Shown: one piece after another, positions 21,996-33,359 of the stretch | How the letters are laid out: each line of letters starts with the position of its first letter | How positions within the stretch are numbered: position 1 is the first letter of the stretch | DNA from: Phycomyces blakesleeanus NRRL 1555(-) | Lineage: Eukaryota > Mucoromycota > Mucoromycetes > Mucorales > Phycomycetaceae | Length of the DNA: 64,000 bases | Reading direction: 5' to 3' | NCBI RefSeq assembly: GCF_001638985.1 | Contig: NW_017265190.1 | Location: forward strand, 62,001 to 126,000 | The notes under the pieces: generated by a model | What the model saw: the letters and a program-made list of their open reading frames with translations, nothing else | Database searches by the model: none | What the model was told of the DNA's origin: nothing | Program-made: the position numbers and the translations under genes

Positions 21996-24900
21996 CTAGA
22001 TCAGAATGGAGAGAGAGAGCATGGCATTTCGGCAATCATGCTTGTTAAATTCTTTGAACTTATTCCAGTAAGTATCAAAGTTATCATCAATCTTATTTCT
22101 GGCACAACCTAAAAAAAATAATTCAGGAACGGTTGGCCATTTTCTAGAGATATTATGGGAAAGGTCAACTGTTGTCCAGTGATTACTGTTAACATGATTA
22201 AAAATCAGAGGTTGTCGTTGTTTGGTTTTGTTGTTGGGAAGGGCGAATGGGAGAAAGGTTGTTGAGGGGGTGTTGAGGTTGTCTGAGTAGACGCAGACTG
22301 GTTGTGTATATGTGTCCACAGCTAGTTGAGCACAGTCGGGTGTGTTAAACAACATACTGGCATGTGAACATACTGGGATGAAGTTGGTGTTGGTGTTTCT
22401 GGTGTTGCTATAATCGAGTTGAGAGCCATGTTGAATGATTTTTTCTAGTTGGCTTGTGTCAGTGCCAAAGGTATTTGTGTACAATGTTTTGTATTTCGGC
22501 AGGGCGGCTAGCATATCCCTTTTTACAAGTGAAAACTTATTTTGATCTTTGTAGATCAAGTGGGCAAGGACCCGAAAACCACACCACCCATCAGCAGTAG
22601 GGCTAAACCCACCCTTGACATCATCGACTATCTCATGAGAGACAGGAAAACCGGGCTGGAATTTGACCCTCTTGCCAACAGAGGTGCGATTATCATACTG
22701 GTAATCTTCTAGGGCGGTGGCGGGTCTTTTGAACCCATTTTTTTGGGGGGCATCGACTAAAAAGTATATAAGTATAAGACGATAGTTCTCTTTATGGATT
22801 CAATTACACTGTAAAATAAGAAAGCATATTACCTGGGTCGAGAGGCTCTTGTTTTATTTTTGCTGTTTTATTTTTGGTGGCATCGACTAAAAAGCGTATT
22901 CGTGTAAGACGACATCCCTCCACATAAATTCAATTAAAGTAAAATAAAAACACATCTTACCAGGGTCAAGAGGCTCTTGCTTTATTTGTTTTATTTTGTT
23001 TTTGGTAGCATCGACTAAAAAAACATGAAAGTATAAGATGGGAATCCTTTCTCATAGATTCAATTACATTGTAAAATAAGAACACATCTTACCTGGGTCG
23101 AGAGGCTCTTGTTTGTTTTTGTTTTGTTTTTTGTGTGGCTGCAGACTTTCCCTCCCTCATTTTAGCTCTCAGTCTAACCATTGCCTTAAGGCCAGCCTAG
23201 TATTTCAAGATACATATTAATACTTTGTTATGTTATTTTTTTTATCTTACATGACCAGACGAAACACTGATCTTTCTCCAGTTTGCCCGACCAAAGTCTT
23301 TGGGGAGGTACTTTGGACATGCACTACCCTTCCGTCTGCCAGGGTACTTGATTTTTTCTGGGGCTTGAAAGTCAATCGAAGGGTGCCCAGTTTTGCCTTC
23401 GAATTCAGAAGTGACCTTCTTGATCTTATTCTGGAGGTTAGCCACTTGCTGGCTGCCCTCACAGGACTAAAACAGTGCATCGAGTTTAATTACTTTCTTC
23501 ATCCACACCTCTGGTCTTTCCTCAAGCTGGAAGTTTTCCTGACAAGTGCTGTCCCTTGGCTTTACATTACGAGGATCAATAACCTACCTTTCAGGGATAT
23601 CAGAAATATAGATATCCCTTCCAGCAGGCAAAGAATGGCGACAAGGTAGACCATACTGGAGCTTGTTCGTGCATTCACAAACAATACTGCTTTCACATTT
23701 CAGTTGAACCTCTTGGTCTATTACCAGTAAAGCTCGCTTTGAGACCTTCATGAGCAGTCTAGACAAAAGCTTTTTTCGTCCAACAAGAGGGTCAACCGTG
23801 GTAGATTCCCTGATCTCCACATTCCGGAAGTCTCTCTCAAGCCTCTCGATATATCTTGAAATATTTTCAAAGGTGAGATCCAGAGAAGCTATTGCAGATA
23901 TACCTCTCTTTAAGGCTTGATGGGCACTTTCCACTCTTTGAGATGTTGTGCATCCAAAATGCATTATCTTCTGAGTAAGATAACCTGCCCACATCTCTTG
24001 GCATGTAATCCACCTGTCATAAAAATATGCCAAGACTGGCGCTTTCACATTGCCGTTTTCTACTTCGGAACCAGCAGATAAAGCGTTGAACTTATTCAGC
24101 GCCCAGTCAAACTCCTTCTTACTTTTGCTATAGATCATATTGGATATATATCCTGTCAGCTCTTCCTTTTTTTGTACCGAGCCAACTTTTCCCGAAAAAG
24201 CCTTTTCCACACTATTCAGCATGTGCCAGTAACAAAGCAGCTTGCTGTTGTTCGGAAACACAACATCAAGAGCGTTCATAAGTGCAGCACACTTGTCTGT
24301 CACAAAAACTGTGCTAAGAGCCTTGTCTTCAAAAACAAGTGCCTTGAGTTGCTGGAGGAGCCAAAGATATGTGCCTTGCTGCTCATTAGAGACCCAGGCA
24401 AAGGCAATGGGAAACGATTTGAGGGTTTCTCCTCCGAGGTTGTGGATACCTTCCACGCAAATCAGCGGCATTGACAAGTTATTGGTAGAATATGTAGCAT
24501 CTACCACCATAACTTCTGAGAAGCGACGAGCTCTCTCCATCATCTTCTGATTGGTAAAAAACACCCTCTCCAGCGAATTGTCCCCGTTTACATCATAATG
24601 CACCTGGTAACCTTTTGCTTCCATCATCTTAACAAGTCCAGTACCCGCATTCTGGGCAACAGGGGCAGAAACTCGAGCAAAGGCAGCCTTGATATTGTTG
24701 ATATCGCTAACGTACAGCTTATGGCCATCGTCTTTTTTGTCTGTGATAGCCCTTTGGATCTCACGAGTCTTGGCCTTTGTCTCAATAAGTTTAGATATCT
24801 GCTTGGTGTCTTCGGCAGTAACTCTTGACAATCTGCCTTTCAGAGTCGATTCCAAGCATTTGTCATCAAGAGGATGATTGTAATAGCTCTCCATTTCACT

Positions 24901-25245
24901 AGAAGCTTTCAAGGGAAGATATCCTTTGATTCCTTTCTTGTAAGATAGCTTTATCATGTAAGGACATCCGGTTTTCGAACTAGGGCGGATTTTTATGCGA
25001 TCGCAGTCTTCAAGTTTATGGGTGTTTCTATAGTAACCACCCCTGGCGCACTTTAAGTAAACCCGGGTTGGTTTACGGTCTTTAGTTGCAAGAGTGAAGT
25101 TGTTAGCAAGTGCATACTCCTGCATCTTAGAAATAGCCACAGTCATGTTGGCATAGCCATTGACTGGTGTAGTGGGAAAGTCTTGTTGAACGGGATAATA
25201 TTCATTTCCATCAATAAAAATTGATTCTTTATTGATAGTATTCAT
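21996..25245 (-). pseudogene. MULE transposase with FAR1, DDE, SWIM and OTU-protease domains, two nonsense codons
   Basis: The minus-strand gene starts at 25245 (MNTINKESIFIDGNEYYPV). A FAR1-like region (YLKCARGGYYRN...TGCPYMIKLSYK) precedes the MULE core: Asp in VMVVDATYSTNN, Asp in VFVTDKCAALMN, Glu in SQRVESAHQALKRG. A SWIM finger follows (CECTNKLQYGLPCRH). The same frame continues past TAG at 23584-23586 (ISDIPER before, VIDPRNVKPRD after) and a second TAG near 23467 (KLDALF before, SCEGSQQ after), to a basic linker (KYPGRRKGSACPK) and a donor at 23250. Three small exons lead into an OTU domain with Asp/Cys in TADGWCGFRVLAH and His in NHVNSNHWTTVDL. It ends at 21996. Apart from the two TAGs, all exons are open. 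Confidence 0.88.
22833..23138 (-). repeat. Tandem exon-intron triplication inside the MULE-OTU gene
   Basis: Three exons (23138-23093, 46 nt; 23014-22961, 54 nt; 22886-22833, 54 nt) are separated by near-identical introns of 74-78 nt. Each exon ends QEPLDP followed by a phase-1 donor. The two 54-nt exons are symmetric (phase 1-1), start with VDATKNK and contain IKQEPLDP. The following OTU exon begins with the same VDA at 22756. Intron sequences repeat as well as exons, so the unit of duplication is genomic (about 130 bp). Confidence 0.85.
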
Positions 25246-25559
25246 GTTGAAGTGATTTCTATTGAGCGATTGTTAACATCGTTTTTACAAATACTAATTT
25301 GTAATGATAGAAGTAGCACTCTTGTTTCTTCTGATAAAAACACTATATTATGTAAAAGATGTCTAATTCTTACAAGATGAGTATATAAAAGAAAAGAAGG
25401 TTTTATAACGGGTCTTTCACTAATTTCTTCAGGACACAACTTTTTTTTGCTTTCAGGTACTCTGTTACCATTGAAGGCCGAACCATAGCCACTTTACAGG
25501 AGTCCGGTACACAATTAAAAGTGGTGTTTAAAATATTTTTAGTACTCTATCGAAACGTC

Positions 25560-25580
25560 AGGCCCGAATAATAGCTTCTC
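25560..25580. repeat. Possible right terminal motif of the first MULE-OTU element
   Basis: GTCaGGCCCGAATAATAGC here is close to the reverse complement of GCTAATTATTCGGGCCAGAC at about 20286-20305. The match is short and no clear 9-bp duplication flanks it. It is offered only as a candidate pair of element ends (about 20.29-25.58 kb). Confidence 0.25.
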
Positions 25581-25649
25581 TCTTTTCTTTACCCAATTCT
25601 ATTTAAAATCTAGATTCTTTATTTCTCTCGCTCTCATTTTCATCTTCGT

Positions 25650-26330
25650 TGGCATTGTCATCCTTGCTGGTAAGTTCCAAAAAGTCTTCATCTCCATGAC
25701 TTAACAGTAAGTTATATAAAATACAATAACTTCTGATTCATATCTCAATCTTTGCAACGTCATACTTGTTTTTTATGATAGTTCATAAGCCTTTTAAAAA
25801 TTGAAATCTCCCTTTAAGAATTCCAATGCAATGCTCAACTTTGACCCATTCATTGGCGTGTTTGTAGTTGAATCTCTTGTTTTCAGCCAAGATTGTTCCA
25901 TTCTGCGGTTTCTTATAAGTGGGGAGTACATATTGGCTTGGTGCATATGCTGAATATCAAAACAGGTATTGATCCCCTAAAAAAAACCGGCCAGGAGTTC
26001 TTCCCAGCTGCGAGTTTGCAAAGATACAGGCATCATGAGAACATCCTGCCCGTTCAGTATAGTAGTGATAGATCATCTTTTTATCATCACATACAATTGT
26101 TACCGAAATACTGTAGTATGACTTCTGGCTGTAGAAGTCTTTGCCTTTCCATGTTGGCTTATATTCCAACCCAATCAAGATCCCATTCACAAAACAAATC
26201 CAAGAAGGGAAGTTTGTCCTGTCTTCAATTCTTTTGTTGATAATACTATGTTGTAGCTCATCAGACCAAAACATAGTTCTGCTCTCTAGGCATATAATGG
26301 CAGTGAGAAACCTTTTAGTATATTGACAAA
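25650..26330 (-). pseudogene. PIF/Harbinger transposase remnant (DDE_Tnp_4)
   Basis: The readable frame 26274-25957 contains NFPSWICFVNGILIGLEYKP (first catalytic position, where the canonical FVDG Asp is Asn), WKGKDFYSQKSYYSISVTIV, CDDKKMIYHYYTERAGCSHD and NSQLGRTPGRFFLGDQYLF. The continuation in another frame (about 25930-25700) reads EWVKVEHCIGILKGRFQFL, the third catalytic (Glu) motif. It is distinct from the Harbinger at 1.6-3.0 kb. Frameshift, stops and a substituted catalytic Asp show it is dead. Confidence 0.8.
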
Positions 26331-27430
26331 CTGATCATTCTAAACAATGGAATGCAGTTAAGTATTAAAGTATATACACAATATATAGTTCTTCTGATAT
26401 TATTGACCTCACACATATATAACTTATCTATCTTTCTATCTTTTAATATACTTTACTCCTATTTTTTCTTTAATTTTTTAACAAACACAATTGCACCCAG
26501 TCTGTCTTTAATTTTAATGTTACATGTAAAACCCAGATACGAATATTATTGACATTCAACTAATTGGAAGACCATATAATTGGTCTTTATTTTTTGGAGT
26601 ACAAAGTCTGTGCATTTATAAGCAATCTGATTAAGATCATCCGATCACAGACATGGATTTTACTGTAAAAGATGTAAAACAAAAATGACACATAGCTTTT
26701 GATAGATTTCTGTCTTAATTCAAATGCTAAAGCTTGAATATTTTGCCGTGTTTTTGAAAGAATATGTACATCTTTATGTCCAAAATTTGTAGTTAATTGA
26801 TTATGTTTTGGTTGAATAAACAAGCAAAATATACACTTTTTTCATGTTTTTAACTATTCGGGATAGATTGTTTTTGCTAGTAAATACATTTTCTATATAA
26901 TAAGATGGTCTAAAACTTTTACTGAAACATTTTTTTACTATTTTCCATTGATATAAAGCATTTGCAAGTGATTTTTACTAATATTTTCAAATTGTTGTTT
27001 TTTGTTCAATCTTTCACAAATGAAATGTACAGAACTTTTGTAATTCACTCTTTAAACGTGATTCAAAAAATATTACAAAACAAACAAATACTCAATTTAT
27101 GCAGAAAAAATCAATGAAACCAATCATTCTACTCTCATATTTCTATCTATTTTTTTGAACAAGTTATGAATTTTTTAAAAATAAATAAAAATGAAAATAA
27201 AAAGTTACAGACAAATGTTCTTTCACTTTTGCATGATTTTTCTTAGTGAATAAAGAGAAGTAATTATACTGGATGGGGACAGGGGGGTGATTGTTTTTTG
27301 GGGGACAGAGTGTTACACACAGAAAAAATGGATGTCTGCCAGACAAGTTAAAAGTAGTCACGCCTCTAATTATCTGCCAGACTACTCACTATAAGCCTGT
27401 TTAACACCCTGTTCTCATTATCCAAAAACC
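26331..27430. other. AT-rich spacer with possible transposon fragments
   Basis: A minus-strand frame at 26823-26587 (LSKTRQNIQALAFELRQKSI) resembles the conserved N-terminal segment of some fungal repetitive proteins but cannot be assigned. Nothing else is supportable. Confidence 0.35.
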
Positions 27431-27439
27431 TTCTGCCCC

Positions 27440-29745
27440 CTAAGATTTACAGATTTTTATTGGGAAGTCTCTTAAAAATTCTCTCAAAGTAAAGACAGTA
27501 GTTTACTTGTGTGATCATGCTGGAAAACCACAAGTGAAAAAAACTTCTTAGCCTGCTCAGAAATGCATCAGAACAATCAAGTCCATCAAGATTGATTGTT
27601 CTGCTAGTATCTATAAGCATATCATGACTGATGATATTGTTTGTATAAAATACAACTGGCAGCACCCAAACCATAATTCATTTAAGATTAAAGAGATTAG
27701 TGTCAAGATTGCGAGATAAATTAAAACAATGAGTGAAATGGCTTGCCAGCCAAAACATGGATTGAAAATCTATCAAAAACATGTTTAGAATGAGTGAAGA
27801 CAGACTTTTTGAAGTAAATATTATATAGTATATTTTGAGAGACTTTGCTTATTTAAAATTACATAGCTTGAACAAGCTGGCAATAGATCTTCTTTCTCTT
27901 CTTCTCTTCTCATTGATTATCAATATATGAGAAATGTTATCAATGCTCGAATGATGAAACTCTCAAGAAAACATGCGGATCATTATGAAAGTGTCAAACT
28001 GTGGGTTCAAGAGTTGAACGAAAGTGAAAATACTACTCTTTTCACAGTTCATAAGAATGACCCCTTCCTTGTTTCATGGGTTTCTAAGTGGCAGAAAGAA
28101 GTAAATAACATGTATTATTTATATTTTATTCTATACATCTATTTATACATCTTATTATTGTATTAGTTTCTGGATAATTTGGAAGAGTGGTGCATTGACT
28201 CAACATACAAGACAAGCAATTCATTCAATACTGTAACTGGTAAAGGTCCTGAAGATTGCTTTCTGTTTACAATTGTTGTGCAAAACCCTATTACCAATAA
28301 GGGATTGTCTGCCTGCTTCTTTATAACTGATCATGAATATATCTCAATCTTAAGTCAATGGTTGACATGGGTAAAGAACACCTTTACATTAAAGGTGAAA
28401 AGAATAATGATTGACTGCAGCCCCATCAAAATTAGTGCAATCAAAAAAGTCTTTGGCAATAGTATTAATATCCTGTTAAGTCATTGTCATATTAAAAGAG
28501 CATGCGAAGTTAATGTAAAGCATGTAAGTAGCATATTTATTTAAAATTATATATATCTCATATAACACTATAATAGGTGCTCTCGGAATTGTTTTTCAAT
28601 AAAGAATTTTTTATCAAAAAACAATAATTTTCCTATTTTAGAAGTATCTTTTTTTTCAAAAAAGGAACAATATTTTTAAAGACCGTACTTTTTATATCTG
28701 CTCTCTAGCAGAGATAATTTTTTTTTAATATCCAAATATAGAAGTATATTTTTACTACTATCAGAATATCATTTGAGAATCGCTTTTATCTTACTGTTAT
28801 ATATTATTTTCAGGGTCTTATTTGCTATACAAACCGATAATTTCTACTCAAAATAATATATGGTATGCTATCTTGCACCAAGTGCTTTGCTTGAAGTCGA
28901 ATATTACATGCTTCCTCATAGTGATAAAGCCACAAGAAAAAGTATTCCTTTAATATGCTTTCAAATAAGTTTATATCTTTGAAGTATAGTACTGACTATA
29001 ATAACAACGTATTATTCATTACACGACATCTATATTTGGCATATATTAATCTTCTAAAAAAGGAACATTATTGTTTTTTGATAAAGAATTCTTTATCAAA
29101 AAACAATTCCGAGAGCATCTAATAGAGATTAAAGTGCAAAACTCAACACATGCTTCGAACATAGCTTGTAATAGTATTTGTGCTGTATTGAGTAATATGA
29201 TGCATGCAACAACTTCTGTCGCCTATGATACATTGTATAATGAATTTTTTGTGAAATTTGGGGAATATGAGAACTTTATTTTGTACTTTAACAGAATGTG
29301 GGTGCCGAAAAACAAACTATAGTACAAAGCATAGAGATTGATATAAAACTTTAGTAATTATTAGCCCGTTTCTAATATGTAATATAAAAAATAGGCTGCA
29401 ATCTTTCACATCAATAATTTGATAGAGTCTTATCACAATCAGCTGAAGACTTTCTATCTTGGACGTGCAAGATCTCTTCGAGTAGATAGACTTATTTATC
29501 TTCTGGCCAAAGTCTTGACTCTTGACTACAGACAAGAAAAAGTCAAGACGTTATATGAATTCCAATCAGTACGTCTTACATACAAAGAAGAGCAAAAAAG
29601 ACAAAATGTTTATATGCTAGATAGAAGTACTGCTATGAAAATGGTTGAGAAATTAAGTGATACTGCATTCACTTGCAGATCATTCACAGTTAATCTTATT
29701 TTATACAATATTGAGCTACAGAATAGAGAACCTGTTGGGATGTGA
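27440..29745 (+). pseudogene. MULE-type transposase (third family), decayed and interrupted by a MITE
   Basis: A FAR1-like zinc domain is readable at about 27490-27710 (VVYLCDHAGKPQVKK, then IKIDCSASIYKHIM and IKYNWQHPNHNSF). It contains a stop. The next open part (27927-28101) joins across an intron to 28169-28530. That exon carries the first Asp (EEWCIDSTYKTSN), the second (KRIMIDCSPIKISAIKK) and HCHIKRA. A MITE (28578-29117) then splits the gene. Sequence resumes with HLIEIKVQNSTHASNIACNS, an intron, and the Glu motif IESYHNQLKTFYLGRARSLR with VDRLIYLLAKV. It ends about 29745. It is a different lineage from the two MULE-OTU genes, and no OTU part was seen. Confidence 0.75.
28578..29117. 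mobile_element. 540-bp MITE with self-complementary inverted repeats, inside the MULE
   Basis: The ends are TGCTCTCGGAATTGTTTTT and its reverse complement AAAAACAATTCCGAGAGCA. Each roughly 50-bp end is itself nearly palindromic around AAAGAATTCTTT / AAAGAATTTTTT, so each could fold into its own hairpin. Flanking 9-mers tataatagg (28569-28577) and tctaataga (29118-29126) match at 7 of 9 positions, compatible with an aged MULE-type 9-bp target duplication. No coding region inside. Confidence 0.85.
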
Positions 29746-30040
29746 TACTTTGCTAGACTGCTAAAAAAGAATTATTAGTGAAACCCAGTCAAAAAAAAGA
29801 AAAAACTTAACCATAGTTGATGAAAACATAAGTACTGTGACAAACATAAGAGAGATACATCTTAATAAACTTGGCTTTCCAAGACTTATTCTCTTAAATA
29901 GATATATAGAGAAGGCTCTTGACTATATTAGATTTATGTTCAAAGGTGGAAAAACTTGGTGATGAAATGGCCTCCCTCTGCAAAATTTTACACCTTTTTT
30001 TTGGGAATTTAAATCGCCGCATAAAGCAAAAGTGAGTGAA
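29746..30040. other. Spacer between MULE remnant and DIRS element
   Basis: Fragments of an open frame (STVTNIREIHLNKLGFPRLI) may be the decayed MULE C-terminus. Nothing else is recognised. Confidence 0.35.
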
Positions 30041-30250
30041 AATGGGGAAGTTGACGAAGTGAAGACGAAAGATGTGGTATAGGCTCTCCGAGCTGCACTT
30101 TTATTTTTTGAAAATATATAAATTAATAAAGTTATCATTCCTCTTGTTCCTCATATCTTTCCATGCTAAGCTAGTCATATTTGTTGCTATTGATGTGGTA
30201 ATTGGGGAGGGAAAATGTCTGGTAAGTATATGGAAAATAATAAATAATAG

Positions 30251-31480
30251 TCAAAATGGTAATAGTCTTGAGTACCAGCGGCGGGTAGCTACCACATCTT
30301 TCGTCTTCACTTCGTCAACTTCCCCATTGTATGTCGTACCTAACACAATTGGTGTTGACTCCGTTACGGCTACAGATGTGGTACTGTTCTCAGTACTAGG
30401 CACAAATATGGCTTCTGTAATCTGTGCTCCTCTGGAATGTTGTTCATTTGGCTTAAAGTAATATTGCTCAAATGTATTACTTGACGAACTCCAGTTTGCA
30501 TGCCATTTGACTTCTTCTACTGGTATTCCTTGTAGTATTGCATGAGTATTTGCAGCTGATCTTGTGGAGTGTGCTGTATATTTCCTGGTATCAATCCCGG
30601 CTTCTTTTAAGATGTTGGTCACCCAGTTGGCTACTGTTGTCGGTTTTACGGGTGTCAGTTTATCTGAGTCACTATATCCCAAGAAAAGAGTGTGGTCTAT
30701 TTCTAACTTCTCCCTAGTCATGGCTGTTCTTTTCACAAACCAATCCAAGGTCAAAACTGGGCAGATTTCTGAAGTGCGAATAGTTCCTAACTTTGAGGAC
30801 TTGGCCTGAGCCTCTTTTGGCTCCTGTGCAATCAACGTAACTCCTACTAGTTCTAGTTTCTCATTGTACTGTAGTTTGACGTCTCGAAACTGTAGGCGGC
30901 TCATATCCAATCTAGGTCGCCACATTGTCGCTAAACACAAAAGCATAATGGTCTTTTGTTGTAATTTTCCTAAAGGAAGATTCTCGCTCGGTCCCCAAGA
31001 TTCCAATAACTGTAATACTGGTTGTACATCCCATGTTTCGTTGCTGATATTAGGTAATTTAAATGTTGTTCGTTTCTTTGCTTCGAAGAAGTTTTGGATC
31101 AGAGGATGATCTGCTAGTGGAATTTTGGTAGGATGTGTAATGTGATATACGGATCCCAAGGATGACCTTGCTACATTTAGTGTTTGGGACGACTGATGTT
31201 TTATTGATAAAAGGTATCATACTACTTGCATTGGTTGATATTCTTCTGGTATGACTTCTGGTGTTTGATGTGCACACCACTCAACCCATCTCTTCCATCC
31301 ACTATCATATATTCTTTGCGTGCTACTTCTGGTGGACTGAGAAAGGAAATCAATAATCTCGTCATCTAATCCGTCTATCTCTTGTTTCTTGCGGATAATA
31401 TCCATGCGCTTAGAGACCATGTCCTGTTTATTGGAATGTACATCGGTGGAGCAATACTCATCTGTAGAAGCATCGGCCAC
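30251..31480 (-). pseudogene. DIRS tyrosine recombinase, one in-frame TGA
   Basis: The N-terminal core-binding segment STRSSTQRIYDSGWKRWVEW lies at about 31333-31274. The frame meets TGA at 31217-31219 (after QPMQVV) and continues (YLLSIKHQSSQTLNVARSSL) through the catalytic domain to 30251. Catalytic residues visible are an Arg in LATMWRPRLDMSRLQF, the HxxR box in YTAHSTRSAANTHA, and the Trp and nucleophile Tyr in KWHANWSSSSNTFEQYY. The last about 40 codons read through the internal complementary region. The TGA could come from CGA or TGG by one transition. The upstream frame stays open to 34183, so the true start is unclear. Confidence 0.85.
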
Positions 31481-31713
31481 CAAAATTGGGTAGGCTAATT
31501 TGGGGCCACTAGGATCGCTTTCTTCACCTTCTGTTCCTGAATTCGTTGCAATACTTTTGGAATCAACTTCCATGGTGGGTGTAAGTATAGTCCTACCCGT
31601 GGCCAGTTTTAGTAGAATGCGTCTTGAGCTTCTGCTTCTGGGTCTGGAAATAGGCTCCAAAACCTTGGTAGCTTCGTGTTGTGCCGTGCTGCAAAAGCGT
31701 CTATCGTCATCTT

Positions 31714-33324
31714 CTACCTCAATTGTTGTTGAATCTGGTGGAACCATGTTCGTGATAGACTCCACTCGTAAATCGGTGTTGCTTGTTGACTGAGACGATC
31801 GGCTATTACATTGTCTATCCCAGCTATGTGTCGGTACTGTACGGTGAGGTTGTGGCTTTTGGATATCTGGTATATCTCCAGAGCCAGTTGCTGCAGTATC
31901 ACTGATGCGGTTCCTCCCGATTTGTAGGCATACTTCAGTGCTGTTGTATTGTCCAAGTATATCATTATGCTGGAGTTTTCGGATTTTCTTGCATGCAGTT
32001 GTAGTGCAATCAAGATTGTCTTCAGCTCCCTGACATTGATCAAATCTTCTTTTTCGTCTCTTGTCCAATATCTGGCTGTTTGGATCATCTGGGATGAGAC
32101 TCCCCAGCCCGAGTCGGATGTATCGATGTGTATTGTGAGCGTTGGTGGTGGTGATATTGGTTTTCTGATTGGCAATCCATTTGCAGCTTCTGCGTTTTCG
32201 ACCCACCAGTTCAACTCCTTTTGTGCTTCCAAAGATAAAGGGCAACTTGCTTCCCATCTTGTTGCTTTCGCTTGAAGTGCTTTTGATAAATCTCTCTGCA
32301 TGTACTGGACGTGCAGCAGTGACTCCCCTATTGCCGGAATCATGGCCATCATTTTCCCTATCAAGCTGGCAATCCATCGGCACGATCTCACTTGTGTGAA
32401 TGCCTGTTTGACTTGGGCGTTCAAGTTTATCATTTTCTTCTTTGGAACTTTGATGTCCATAGCCTTGATGTTGAATTGAAAGCCTAGGAATTCCTGTTTG
32501 TACGAAGGTATTAATACACTCTTCTGCCAGTTGATCAGATATCCTAGAGATGTTAGATGCTGGAGTACTCGAGATGAGTGCTTCTCCATCTCTGACTTGG
32601 TTTTTGCTAAAATACAAATGTCGTCCAAGTAATATACCAGGCGTATTCCCTCCTTCCGAAGAGGTTCCATCACATATCGCATGAGCTTTGAGAATACTCT
32701 CGGGGCCACACTCATTCCAAACGGTAGAGATTTGTACTGGTAAACTATATTCTTGTGCTTGAACGTGAGGAATCGTCTGGATTCCTTGTGTATTGGTACG
32801 ACAATGTATGCATCTTTTAGATCTATCTTGGTCATCAAGTCTCCTGGCTCTATTATGTCCCTCAGGGCAAGTACACCTTCCATCTTGAAGTGATAGCACT
32901 GGATAAACTGGTTGATCCTCTTGCAGTCCAGGATGGGTCTGCATTTGGTTGCTTCCCTGACAATAAAGAATTGGGATAGGTAATCCTCGTTCTGTGTTGG
33001 TGATATTTCTATCACATCGGAGATCTTGAATTTCTCTACCACCAAATCTACTTCTATCTGATCTTCGGGTGGTAATGACAGTGTTTTGGTTCTCCAAGCA
33101 ATGGGGGGCGATGTCCATTGTATTTGGTAACCTTGTTCCACTACCATTATTGGCCATTGTTGGTTGATGACATTCTTCCAGACGGATAGAAATCTGTTCA
33201 ATCGTCCTCCTGGAGGAATTCCATCTGTTGGTATGTTGTAGTGTTGTTGTGTAACCGACATTAAGTTTGACGGGTTTTGTGAGACTGATGCTGATGTGTT
33301 CTGATCCATTTCTGGCAAATTCAT
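31714..33324 (-). CDS. DIRS reverse transcriptase/RNase H
   Basis: 536 codons. The reverse transcriptase motifs appear in order: CRPILDCKRINQFI, LMTKIDLKDAYIVVPIHKES, YKSLPFGMSVAPRVFSKLMR, the catalytic VYYLDDICILA box, and LGYLINWQKS/FLGFQF. RNase H follows with Asp in TIHIDTSDSGWG, Glu in NVRELKTILIAL, Asp in MIYLDNTTALKYA and Asp in NVIADRLSQ. The frame is intact. The upstream Gag frame ends 36 bp before its first methionine; translation presumably uses frameshifting or re-initiation. Confidence 0.92.
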   Translation of the reverse strand: MNLPEMDQNTSASVSQNPSNLMSVTQQHYNIPTDGIPPGGRLNRFLSVWKNVINQQWPIMVVEQGYQIQWTSPPIAWRTKTLSLPPEDQIEVDLVVEKFKISDVIEISPTQNEDYLSQFFIVREATKCRPILDCKRINQFIQCYHFKMEGVLALRDIIEPGDLMTKIDLKDAYIVVPIHKESRRFLTFKHKNIVYQYKSLPFGMSVAPRVFSKLMRYVMEPLRKEGIRLVYYLDDICILAKTKSEMEKHSSRVLQHLTSLGYLINWQKSVLIPSYKQEFLGFQFNIKAMDIKVPKKKMINLNAQVKQAFTQVRSCRWIASLIGKMMAMIPAIGESLLHVQYMQRDLSKALQAKATRWEASCPLSLEAQKELNWWVENAEAANGLPIRKPISPPPTLTIHIDTSDSGWGVSSQMIQTARYWTRDEKEDLINVRELKTILIALQLHARKSENSSIMIYLDNTTALKYAYKSGGTASVILQQLALEIYQISKSHNLTVQYRHIAGIDNVIADRLSQQATPIYEWSLSRTWFHQIQQQLR

Positions 33325-33359
33325 TGGATAATCTAGCTGTGATACTAGATGATCTTTCC

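Noticed and set aside
22833..23138. CRISPR-like array
   Set aside because: The spaced repeats are exons with GT/AG borders in a eukaryotic transposon gene, and the intervening sequences are also repeated.
455..23586. Possible reassignment of TAG to an amino acid, since many transposon frames continue past TAG
   Set aside because: TGA stops occur in the same context, and the host gene at 44994-46127 ends properly at TAG.
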